Source of the DNA: JAYGED01 sp046582565 | GTDB taxonomy: Bacteria > Pseudomonadota > Alphaproteobacteria > JAAXGF01 | NCBI GenBank assembly: GCA_046582565.1 | Contig: JAYGED010000102.1 | Coordinates: 1-5,231, forward strand | Direction of reading: 5' to 3' | DNA: 5,231 nt | In this document: piece after piece, positions 1 to 5,231 of the stretch | Layout: each line of letters begins with the position of its first letter | Numbering within the stretch: position 1 is the first letter of the stretch | Position numbers and translations under genes: made by a program | Notes under the pieces: model-generated | The model's input: only the letters and a program-made list of their open reading frames with translations | What the model was told of the DNA's origin: nothing | The model's database searches: none

Positions 1-783
1 CTGTTTATCGGTTTCTGGGAGCTGACCTTCGCCATGGGGCTCTACAGCGAGAAGATCCTGCCGCCGCCGCATATCTTCCTCGCCGATGTCCCAAATCAAC
101 TGCCGGCCTTCGACTTCGGCAACATCAATGCCGGTGATGATACCGCGCCGACGGTCTACCACGCTGTCGCCAGTACCATATTGGCAACCGTCATACGCGT
201 CGTTATCGGACTGGGCCTGGGCTTCATTCTCGGCGTTTTGACGGGCAGCCTGATTCGCTATTTCCATGTGTTCGGCAAGCTTCTGCTGCCGATCGTGACC
301 CTGCTGGCGCCGATCTCGCCGTTCGCCTGGCTGCCGGTCGCGGTCTTTCTGTTTGGCACCGGCGACCAGCCGGCCATATTCCTGGTCTTCCTCGCGGTCT
401 ATTTCATAATTTCGCTGGCCACCATCTCCGAAATCGACGCTGTCAAGGAGACCTATCTGAACGTCGCCAGGATCATGGGCGCGACACGCCTGCAGACCTA
501 TCTGCAGGTCATCGTTCCTGCTGTGTTACCGGGCCTGTTCATGATCCTGAGGCTAAATCTTTTCGCCGCATGGATGATCGTGCTGATCGCCGAATCGGCG
601 GGTTCCGACTCAGGGCTCGGCGCGCTCGTGATGCTGGCCCGGAACACCGGCGCCACCAATTTGGTGATGATCGGCATGGTGGTCATCGGCATGGTCGGTT
701 TCGTTTTCGACATGGCCTTGCGCTTCGTCCAACGACGCATGCTCTATTGGGTTCCTGTAACCCAGACGTTGTTAAAATCATGA
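1..783 (+). CDS. ABC transporter permease, NitT/TauT (SsuC-like) type, 5'-truncated by window edge
   Basis: This is an inner-membrane permease subunit of a nitrate/sulfonate/taurine/pyrimidine-type ABC importer. The frame is open from base 1, giving 260 residues and a TGA stop at 781-783. An internal ATG at 34 is not the real start: alignment with the downstream permease is already continuous at base 1 (LFxxxWE, then LPPPHIFL at residues 20-27), and that paralogue has about 28 more residues before this point, so the start lies roughly 80-90 bp outside the window. Several hydrophobic segments are visible, roughly at residues 55-80, 90-115, 118-140, 175-200 and 220-245. The cytoplasmic EAA loop that docks on the ATPase is at about residues 148-179 (VARIMGATRLQ followed by PAVLPG). 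The stop overlaps the next gene's ATG. Family assignment is strong; the substrate is unknown. Confidence 0.93.
   Translation: MFIGFWELTFAMGLYSEKILPPPHIFLADVPNQLPAFDFGNINAGDDTAPTVYHAVASTILATVIRVVIGLGLGFILGVLTGSLIRYFHVFGKLLLPIVTLLAPISPFAWLPVAVFLFGTGDQPAIFLVFLAVYFIISLATISEIDAVKETYLNVARIMGATRLQTYLQVIVPAVLPGLFMILRLNLFAAWMIVLIAESAGSDSGLGALVMLARNTGATNLVMIGMVVIGMVGFVFDMALRFVQRRMLYWVPVTQTLLKS
58..80 (+). repeat. Direct repeat copy 1 (within first permease)
   Basis: A 23-bp stretch that begins CTGCCGCCGCCGCATATC recurs exactly at 921-943. It encodes the LPPPHIFL segment shared by both permeases. It reflects common ancestry of the paralogues, possibly refreshed by gene conversion, rather than a mobile element. 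Confidence 0.85.
780..783 (+). promoter_or_regulatory. ATGA stop/start overlap coupling the two permease genes
   Basis: The TGA stop of the first permease (781-783) overlaps the ATG of the second (780-782). The preceding 20 bases are AT-rich around GTTGTTAAAATC and contain no purine-rich Shine-Dalgarno match. Start of the second gene therefore most likely relies on ribosomes terminating on the first, which would keep the two subunits near equal amounts (inference). Confidence 0.8.
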
Positions 784-1619
784 CAACGGCATCAAAAAAG
801 GCAGAGTCCGGCTGGTTGTCGAAATTCGCCTCCGCGGCTTGCTGGTGGGTTGCCTCGATCGCTCTATTCGCCGTCATCTGGGAGTTCTGCTGGTACATGG
901 GCTGGGCGAACCCGATGCTACTGCCGCCGCCGCATATCTTCCTGCAGGATATCCTTCTGGCCGGCAAGCTGTTCGACAAGTCGACGCGTCTGGGCAACCC
1001 GTCGGCAGGCCTGATTCTGTTTACCATCGTCAAGACGATCGCGGCCTCGACCATGCGCGTGATCGCCGGCCTCGTGGTCGCCCTGGTGGCCAGCCTCACG
1101 ATCGGCATGGCGATCCGGTTTTCGCCGCTGTTCGGCCGGCTCATGCTACCGGTCATCAATCTGTTGGCGCCGGTCTCGCCGATCGCCTGGCTGCCGATCG
1201 CCATGCTGATCTTCGGCCTGGGCAACGCGCCGGCAATCTTCCTGGTCTATATAGCGCTGTTCTTCATTATGACCCTGGCGACCCTGAGCCTGATCGACGC
1301 TCTTCCGCAATCGTATATCCATGTTGCGCGCATCATGGGCGCGACGCGCTTGCAGATCTTCATGCAGACCATCCTCCCGGCGATCCTTCCGGGGCTGTTC
1401 GTCGTCCTCAGACTCAACCTGTTCGCCGCGTGGATGATCGTGCTCATCGCCGAGTCGGTGGGCGTTGGCGGCGGGCTTGGTCTCGTGATCATCATATCGC
1501 GCAATACATTCGACTCGCAGTTGGCGTTCTTCACCATGGGCATAATTGGTGTCGTGGGCTTTGCGCTGGACGTTGCCCTGCGGACGATCCAACAGCGCGT
1601 TCTCTATTGGACGCCATAG
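780..1619 (+). CDS. ABC transporter permease, NitT/TauT (SsuC-like) type, second paralogue
   Basis: This is a 279-residue inner-membrane permease subunit and a close paralogue of the gene just upstream. By hand alignment the last 101 residues are gapless with about 62 identities. The frame stays open upstream to 570, but the ATG at 780 is chosen because it overlaps the preceding stop as ATGA and gives an N-terminus normal for the family: a short polar lead (MTTASKKAES) followed by TM1 at about residues 20-39. Further likely TM helices are near 88-110, 121-146, 149-171, 203-224 and 247-268. The EAA loop is at about 175-206 (ARIMGATRLQ, then PAILPG). No Shine-Dalgarno sequence precedes 780, so translation probably depends on coupling to the upstream gene. 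It probably pairs with the first permease to form the membrane channel (inference). The substrate is unknown. Confidence 0.95.
   Translation: MTTASKKAESGWLSKFASAACWWVASIALFAVIWEFCWYMGWANPMLLPPPHIFLQDILLAGKLFDKSTRLGNPSAGLILFTIVKTIAASTMRVIAGLVVALVASLTIGMAIRFSPLFGRLMLPVINLLAPVSPIAWLPIAMLIFGLGNAPAIFLVYIALFFIMTLATLSLIDALPQSYIHVARIMGATRLQIFMQTILPAILPGLFVVLRLNLFAAWMIVLIAESVGVGGGLGLVIIISRNTFDSQLAFFTMGIIGVVGFALDVALRTIQQRVLYWTP
921..943 (+). repeat. Direct repeat copy 2 (within second permease)
   Basis: An exact copy of the 23-bp stretch at 58-80, in the same reading frame and at the same place in the protein (residues 48-55 of the second permease). The two copies are 863 bp apart, so homologous exchange between them would remove about one permease length. 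Confidence 0.85.
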
Positions 1620-1624
1620 AATGA

Positions 1625-1630
1625 AAGGCG
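1625..1630 (+). promoter_or_regulatory. Ribosome binding site of the ABC ATPase gene
   Basis: AAGGCG lies 9 nt before the ATG at 1640. It is a partial match to AGGAGG, and the only purine-rich stretch in the 20-bp gap. It sits inside a five-codon mini reading frame (ATG 1621 to TGA 1635) that is probably accidental. The site supports 1640 as the start. Confidence 0.5.
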
Positions 1631-1639
1631 AATGAGTCG

Positions 1640-2488
1640 ATGAGCAAATCGGGCAGCGTGACGGCAACAACCGGCGAGGCGCCGGCGATCCGTTGCATCA
1701 ACGTCAGCAAAGTCTGGGGCGCGGGTACGGACCGGGCGGTCGAGGCACTGAAGAATTTCAACATCGAGGTCGGTCAGAACGAATTTGTCGTGCTGCTCGG
1801 GCCTAGCGGCTGCGGCAAGTCGACACTTTTGTACCTGATCGCCGGGCTAGAGGAACTGACCGGTGGGACGATCGAGGGGCACGGCGTGCCGGTTACGGCG
1901 CCCGACAGCGACCGCAGCCTGATCTTTCAGGAATCCTCGCTCTATCCCTGGCTTTCGGTGGTTGGAAATGTGACCTTCGGGCTTAAGTTGCGCGGCATGG
2001 GGAAGGCCGAGCGAAACAAGATCGCCGCCACCCTGTTGACCAAGGTCGGTCTGGGCGGGTTCGGGGACAAGCGCCCGGACGAGCTGTCGGGCGGCATGCG
2101 CCAGCGCGCCGCGGTGGCGCGCGCCCTGGCCATGGAACCGAGAGTACTGTTGATGGACGAACCCTTCGCGGCGCTCGATGTACAGACCCGCTCCAAGCTG
2201 CAGGACTTCTTGATCCAGGTGTGGCGCGACAGCAGCGCGTCGGTCCTGTTCGTGACCCACCACATCGACGAGGCGCTGGCGCTCGCCGACCGGGTGGTGG
2301 TGTTTACGGCGCGGCCGGGGACCATCAAAAGCATCGTGCCGATCGATCTGCCGCGGCCACGCGACCCGAAGGATCCGAAGCTCCACGAGCTGCGAGACCA
2401 TCTTATCGACCTCTTGGCCGACGAGGTCGATCGCGCCTTCATCGAGCAGGAGCAGATCAGCGACCAAGACACAGTTCGGGCGAAATAG
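1640..2488 (+). CDS. ABC transporter ATP-binding protein, NitT/TauT (SsuB/TauB-like) type
   Basis: This is the 282-residue cytoplasmic ATPase that powers the importer. All nucleotide-binding motifs are intact and in order: Walker A GPSGCGKST (54-62), Q-loop Gln97 in FQESSLYPWL, signature LSGGM (149-153) followed by RQRAAVARAL, Walker B VLLMDEP (169-175), D-loop ALD (178-180) and switch His207 in FVTHHIDEAL. The stretch PWLSVVGNVTFGL after the Q-loop is typical of the nitrate/sulfonate/taurine subfamily. About 75 residues follow the switch histidine, ending in a charged tail, with no recognisable extra regulatory domain. The ATG at 1640 has an AAGGCG ribosome-binding site 9 nt upstream; earlier ATGs at 1621 and 1632 run into stops almost at once. 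It lies 20 bp after the second permease and 22 bp before the amidohydrolase, so it is the energy subunit for both permeases. Substrate specificity cannot be read from the ATPase. Confidence 0.96.
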   Translation: MSKSGSVTATTGEAPAIRCINVSKVWGAGTDRAVEALKNFNIEVGQNEFVVLLGPSGCGKSTLLYLIAGLEELTGGTIEGHGVPVTAPDSDRSLIFQESSLYPWLSVVGNVTFGLKLRGMGKAERNKIAATLLTKVGLGGFGDKRPDELSGGMRQRAAVARALAMEPRVLLMDEPFAALDVQTRSKLQDFLIQVWRDSSASVLFVTHHIDEALALADRVVVFTARPGTIKSIVPIDLPRPRDPKDPKLHELRDHLIDLLADEVDRAFIEQEQISDQDTVRAK

Positions 2489-2501
2489 GTCCAACTGCTG
2501 C

Positions 2502-2506
2502 GAGGG
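2502..2506 (+). promoter_or_regulatory. Ribosome binding site of the amidohydrolase gene
   Basis: GAGGG lies 4 nt before the ATG at 2511, slightly closer than the usual 5-9 nt. It falls within the 22-bp gap after the ATPase stop and fixes the start, since no other plausible initiator is in frame near the N-terminus. Confidence 0.55.
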
Positions 2507-2510
2507 TTCC

Positions 2511-4055
2511 ATGCCATCGTCACTGATTCGCGGAAGATACGTCGTCTGTGGAGTCAACAACCGTCATCAGGCGAACGTCATCGAGGATGGAGCGATCTTT
2601 CAGCGTGACGGCGTGATCGTCGATATTGGCGTCCATGGCGAGATTGAGAAGAAGTACGAGCCCGATGAGGTTATCGGCTCGCCCGACGATGTCGTCATCC
2701 CGGGTCTGGTCAACAGCCATCACCACGTCGGCCTGACGCCGATCCAACTCGGATCGCGCGATTACGCGCTCGAACTTTGGCTCGCGACTCGTATCGCCGG
2801 ACGCGCTGTCGACCCCTACCTCGACACCCTCTACTCGGCCTTTGAGATGATCGAATCCGGCGTCACGGCGGTGCAGCATCTGCAGGTTTGGGCGCCGCGG
2901 CCGCTAAAAAATATTGAATCCGTGATCGGCCGCGTTCTCGAGGCCTATGGCGATATCGGCATGCGCGTGTCGTTTTCCTACGCGCTACGTGACCAGAACC
3001 GGCTCGTCTACGAGGACGACGCCGACTTCTTGCGACGCCTGCCCGACGATCTTGCCGCCGATCTCGGCGCTTACCTCGATAAGAACTCGTTGCCGCTCGA
3101 CGAACAGCTCGGCCTCTTCGAGGACACGTATGCGAAATTCAACGAGCATGAGCGCACCCGCATCCAGCTCGCCCCGTGTAACCTGCACTGGTGCTCGGAC
3201 CAAGCGCTCGCGGCGGTGCGTGAAATGTCCGACAAGTACCAGGCGCCGATGCATATTCATCTGCTCGAAAGCGCCTATCAGAAAGAATATGCGCGCCGCC
3301 GCGGCGGTGGCACGGCGGTCGAATACATCCATCAACTCGGTATGCTCGGGCCGTTGACGACCCTTGGCCACAGCACCTGGTTCACCGAAAGCGATATCGA
3401 GATTGTTGCCGATACCGCGACCCACGTTTGCCACAATGCGAGTTCGAACCTACGCTTGAGGAGCGGTATTGCGCCGGTCAACCAGCTTGCGGCGCGTGGC
3501 GTCAATGTCGCCCTGGGCATCGACGAAGCGGGTATCAACGACGACCGCGACATGCTGCAGGAGATGCGCATGGTGCTCAAGCTGCACCGCGAGCCCGGCT
3601 TCGGCGACAACGTGCCGACATCGGCCCAGGTGCTGCGCATGGCGACCGAGAACAGCGCCCATACGACACCCTTCGGCGCCGATATCGGCGCCCTGGAGAT
3701 CGGCAAGGCGGCCGATCTGGTGGTCATGAGCTGGCGGGATATTGCCTATCCGTTCCTTGATCTCGACATCGAAGTATCGGTGGTTGACGCGATCATCCAT
3801 CGCGCCAAGACAACGGGCGTCAAGACAGTGCTCGTCGCCGGCGAGCCGATTCTGCGTGATGGACGCTTCACACGCCTCGACAAGAAGGCCGCCCTCGCCG
3901 AGCTCGCCGAGAGCCTCGCCGGGCCGGCGAGCAACGACGAAATTAGGCGAACCGCGCTCAGTCGCAGCGTGCTGCCGTATGTCAAGCAGTTCTACGACGG
4001 CTATCTCGACGACGCCCCGCGCGAACCCTTCTATGGCTTCAACGCGCGTGTTTGA
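2511..4055 (+). CDS. Amidohydrolase, ATZ/TRZ / S-adenosylhomocysteine-deaminase-like superfamily (subtype III)
   Basis: This 514-residue metal-dependent hydrolase is probably cytoplasmic, since no signal peptide is visible. The family removes amino or halide groups from N-heterocycles such as guanine, 8-oxoguanine, S-adenosylhomocysteine and triazines. The expected mononuclear site is present: HxH after strand 1 (PGLVNSHHH, His70 and His72), third ligand His250 with the likely acid/base Glu253 (HIHLLES), conserved His287 (LGHSTW) and Asp338 (LGIDEAGIND). The usual HCPxSNxxL element is HNASSNLRL here (308-316). The small beta domain closes with the family motif GALEIGKAADLVV (393-405). Length exceeds the usual 430-470 residues because of a tail of roughly 55-60 residues (about 456-514) that I do not recognise. 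The ATG at 2511 follows GAGGG by 4 nt and no other early start exists. Position directly behind the ABC genes suggests it acts on the imported compound (inference). Superfamily is secure; the substrate is not. Confidence 0.93.
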   Translation: MPSSLIRGRYVVCGVNNRHQANVIEDGAIFQRDGVIVDIGVHGEIEKKYEPDEVIGSPDDVVIPGLVNSHHHVGLTPIQLGSRDYALELWLATRIAGRAVDPYLDTLYSAFEMIESGVTAVQHLQVWAPRPLKNIESVIGRVLEAYGDIGMRVSFSYALRDQNRLVYEDDADFLRRLPDDLAADLGAYLDKNSLPLDEQLGLFEDTYAKFNEHERTRIQLAPCNLHWCSDQALAAVREMSDKYQAPMHIHLLESAYQKEYARRRGGGTAVEYIHQLGMLGPLTTLGHSTWFTESDIEIVADTATHVCHNASSNLRLRSGIAPVNQLAARGVNVALGIDEAGINDDRDMLQEMRMVLKLHREPGFGDNVPTSAQVLRMATENSAHTTPFGADIGALEIGKAADLVVMSWRDIAYPFLDLDIEVSVVDAIIHRAKTTGVKTVLVAGEPILRDGRFTRLDKKAALAELAESLAGPASNDEIRRTALSRSVLPYVKQFYDGYLDDAPREPFYGFNARV

Positions 4056-4060
4056 GTCTG

Positions 4061-5062
4061 TCAGGCTGTGCGGGAGACGCCGCCGATCTCGAGCAGGAGC
4101 TTGCCGCTGACGCCGCGCTGTTCCAGCCTGCGCTGCAAATCAACGCATTGTTCGAGCGGGAAGATGGCCTCAATTGGTAGCTTCAGCCGGCCGCTCGCCA
4201 ATCCATCGACGACGAATTTGACGCCGCGCCGCCAGCGCGCCGAGCCGGGCCGGGCGTGCAGCACCTCGAAGCCCGCGAGCGAGGTCGAACGCTCGTAGAG
4301 CTTGGGCCGGATCGGGAAGTCGGGATAGCCCGCCGCCTCGCCGATGTTGATGATATGGCCATACGTGCGCAGCGTGTCGAAGCTGCGTTCGAGTATGTCG
4401 GCGCCGAGCGAATCGATGACCAGGTCGATGCCCTTGCCGCCGCTGAAGTCGCGTGCCGCCTCGACGAAGTCCTCGCGGCTGCGGTCGACGACGCGGTCGG
4501 CGCCGAAGGCGAGTGCCCGGTCGCCCTTGCCGGGCCCACCCACCGTGCCGATGACCTTGGCGCCGAACCCTTTGAGCATCTGGGTCAGCATCAGGCCAAC
4601 GGCGCCGCCGATGGCATGCACCAGGACGAACTCGCCCTTGCGCACATGATAGGCGCTGCGGGTCAGGTGATAGGCGGTCAGTGAGACCATCGGGAAGGCG
4701 GCGCCGAGATCGAGCGGGAATTCATCGGGCAGGCCGATGACGTAGTCCGTCGGCACCACGACTCTTTCGGCGAAGCCGCCGACGCAGCGGGGTCCGGCGA
4801 TCGCCGCGACCTTGTCGCCGGTTTTGAATCCGCGCACGCCGCGCCCCTTGGCGGCGACGTGACCCGAAACCTCGCCGCCCAGGATCACCGGGTAGGATAC
4901 CGTATCGGGATAGATGCCTTGGCGCTTCTGGATGTCGCTCCAGTTACAGCTGGCATAGGCGACTTCGATCGGAACCTCGCCGGGCCCGAGTTCGGGCGCC
5001 GGCAGTTTTCGTAGTTGGAGTTTCTCCAAACCGCCCGGCTTTTCAACAACGATTGCACGCAT
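4061..5062 (-). CDS. Zinc-independent quinone oxidoreductase-like MDR family NAD(P)H oxidoreductase
   Basis: This is a 333-residue medium-chain dehydrogenase/reductase of the quinone oxidoreductase branch, predicted to be cytosolic and NAD(P)H-dependent. Positions count from the ATG at 5062. The N-terminal GroES-like domain begins MRAIVVEKPGG and carries the quinone-reductase segment NWSDIQKRQGIYP (about 40-52) and GGEVSGHV (62-69). The Rossmann half has the AxxGxxG dinucleotide motif as AIGGAVG (150-156), then GAKVIGTVGG (167-176) and GADRVVD (187-193). The four-cysteine structural zinc lobe of zinc alcohol dehydrogenases is absent, and the C-terminal half ends in the usual SGKLLLEIG. A TTG at 5065 is in frame and sits 8 nt from the GGAGAGG Shine-Dalgarno, versus 11 nt for the ATG. 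ATG is preferred because the family normally starts MRA. The substrate could be a quinone, an enone or acryloyl-CoA-like compound; the sequence does not decide. Its orientation makes it independent of the transporter operon. Confidence 0.92.
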   Translation of the reverse strand: MRAIVVEKPGGLEKLQLRKLPAPELGPGEVPIEVAYASCNWSDIQKRQGIYPDTVSYPVILGGEVSGHVAAKGRGVRGFKTGDKVAAIAGPRCVGGFAERVVVPTDYVIGLPDEFPLDLGAAFPMVSLTAYHLTRSAYHVRKGEFVLVHAIGGAVGLMLTQMLKGFGAKVIGTVGGPGKGDRALAFGADRVVDRSREDFVEAARDFSGGKGIDLVIDSLGADILERSFDTLRTYGHIINIGEAAGYPDFPIRPKLYERSTSLAGFEVLHARPGSARWRRGVKFVVDGLASGRLKLPIEAIFPLEQCVDLQRRLEQRGVSGKLLLEIGGVSRTA

Positions 5063-5073
5063 CAATCAAGGCA

Positions 5074-5080
5074 CCTCTCC
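5074..5080 (-). promoter_or_regulatory. Ribosome binding site of the oxidoreductase gene
   Basis: On the minus strand this reads GGAGAGG, a strong Shine-Dalgarno sequence. Spacing is 11 nt to the ATG at 5062 and 8 nt to an in-frame TTG at 5065. Spacing alone slightly favours TTG, protein conservation favours ATG, and the difference is one residue. Confidence 0.7.
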
Positions 5081-5113
5081 GTTTGAATGAACGCTCCCTA
5101 TAGAGTTAGCATT

Positions 5114-5160
5114 TGCGTCCCGCGGTGGCGTTTAGCCCGTGGGCAGGATATCGGGACGCA
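5114..5160. repeat. Inverted repeat, 9-bp perfect arms
   Basis: TGCGTCCCG (5114-5122) is the exact reverse complement of CGGGACGCA (5152-5160), separated by 29 bases. Inside the loop a small second hairpin is possible (GCCC GT GGGC, 5135-5144). No T-run follows either arm on either strand, so it does not look like a standard intrinsic terminator. It lies about 50 bp upstream of the oxidoreductase start and spans the stop codon of the possible minus-strand gene end at 5132. It could be a regulator binding site, an atypical terminator, or chance. Confidence 0.5.
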
Positions 5161-5209
5161 CCAGCGACCGGAAGTGACCGCCGACGACCAGCGTTTTGAC
5201 CGCCTCTGG
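5132..5209 (-). CDS. Possible 3' end of an unrecognised minus-strand gene (partial, possibly frameshifted)
   Basis: Read on the minus strand, this gives 25 codons ending in TAA at 5134-5132, with peptide PEAVKTLVVGGHFRSLVRPD followed by ILPTG. About 20 of the 25 codons end in G or C, as in the real genes here, while the neighbouring minus-strand frame has much weaker bias. A TGA at 5212-5210 lies immediately before it in the same frame, so a longer gene would need a one-base indel near 5205-5212, either a real mutation or an error close to the sequence end. With one added base the upstream frame would read DLSRGAD into PEAVKTL. I do not recognise the protein. If real, it is the gene upstream of the oxidoreductase on the same strand. 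Confidence 0.3.
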   Translation of the reverse strand, partial: PEAVKTLVVGGHFRSLVRPDILPTG

Positions 5210-5231
5210 TCAGCCCCCCTTGAGAGGTCCA

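Noticed and set aside
570..779. Longer version of the second permease starting at ATG 570
   Set aside because: The extra 70 residues are an arginine-rich, low-complexity out-of-frame reading of the first permease; the ATGA start at 780 gives a normal N-terminus.
34..783. ATG at 34 as the true start of the first permease
   Set aside because: The paralogue aligns continuously back to base 1 (LFxxxWE), so the ATG at 34 falls after the first transmembrane helix and would delete it.
683..1225. 180-residue minus-strand open frame opposite the permeases
   Set aside because: Shadow of the permease coding frame; no domain-like pattern and no ribosome binding site considered convincing.
839..1624. 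261-residue plus-strand frame inside the second permease
   Set aside because: Arg/Asp/Pro-rich out-of-frame translation of the permease; the in-frame hydrophobic protein with an EAA loop is clearly the real product.
1621..1635. Mini frame ATG AAA GGC GAA TGA before the ATPase as a leader peptide
   Set aside because: Too short to regulate by any mechanism visible here; it overlaps the ATPase ribosome-binding site and is probably accidental.
1847..2560. 237-residue minus-strand open frame opposite the ATPase gene
   Set aside because: It is antisense to a gene with every ABC motif intact, its protein looks like a frame shadow with no known motif, and long antisense frames are expected in GC-rich DNA.
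4056..4110. Intrinsic terminator between or just beyond the convergent genes
   Set aside because: Only short 4-bp pairings (GTCT/AGAC) were found and no T-run follows on either strand.
5081..5131. Sigma-70 promoter for the oxidoreductase (TATAGG on the minus strand near 5098-5103)
   Set aside because: The -10-like hexamer has no recognisable -35 element at 16-18 bp, so I cannot support a promoter call.
1..5231. CRISPR array, tRNA/rRNA gene, insertion sequence or phage element
   Set aside because: No regularly spaced repeats, RNA gene signatures, transposase or integrase motifs, or terminal repeats were seen; the window is almost entirely five metabolic/transport genes.

Overview
The window looks like chromosome of a GC-rich Gram-negative bacterium, most probably an alphaproteobacterium. 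This is inferred from the strong G/C bias at third codon positions, the tight operon packing and the style of the protein families; no rRNA or other taxonomic marker is present. Both ends cut into coding or coding-like sequence, so this may be a contig fragment.

Bases 1-4055 form one plus-strand operon of four genes: a permease truncated at base 1 (1-783), a second full-length permease that overlaps it by 4 bp (780-1619), an ABC ATPase (1640-2488) and an amidohydrolase of the ATZ/TRZ (subtype III deaminase/chlorohydrolase) superfamily (2511-4055). The gaps are -4, 20 and 22 bp, so they are almost certainly co-transcribed. The transporter belongs to the nitrate/sulfonate/taurine/pyrimidine type (NitT/TauT, SsuBC/ThiXZ-like). 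Its substrate-binding protein is not in the window and is presumably encoded upstream. The arrangement suggests uptake of a small nitrogen-containing molecule followed by hydrolytic deamination or similar cleavage in the cytoplasm. The substrate cannot be told from the sequence.

Bases 4061-5062 (minus strand) encode a zinc-independent quinone oxidoreductase-like member of the medium-chain dehydrogenase/reductase superfamily. It converges on the amidohydrolase with only 5 bp between the two stop codons, so it is a separate transcription unit with no demonstrated link to the transporter.

Bases 5063-5231 hold the oxidoreductase's ribosome binding site, a 9-bp inverted repeat and a short minus-strand open stretch (5132-5209) with coding-like codon use that may be the 3' end of another gene. 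No RNA genes, CRISPR arrays, insertion sequences or convincing intrinsic terminators were seen. The least ordinary aspects are the pair of closely related permeases in a family that usually uses one, and the uncharacterised transporter-linked amidohydrolase with a long C-terminal tail.
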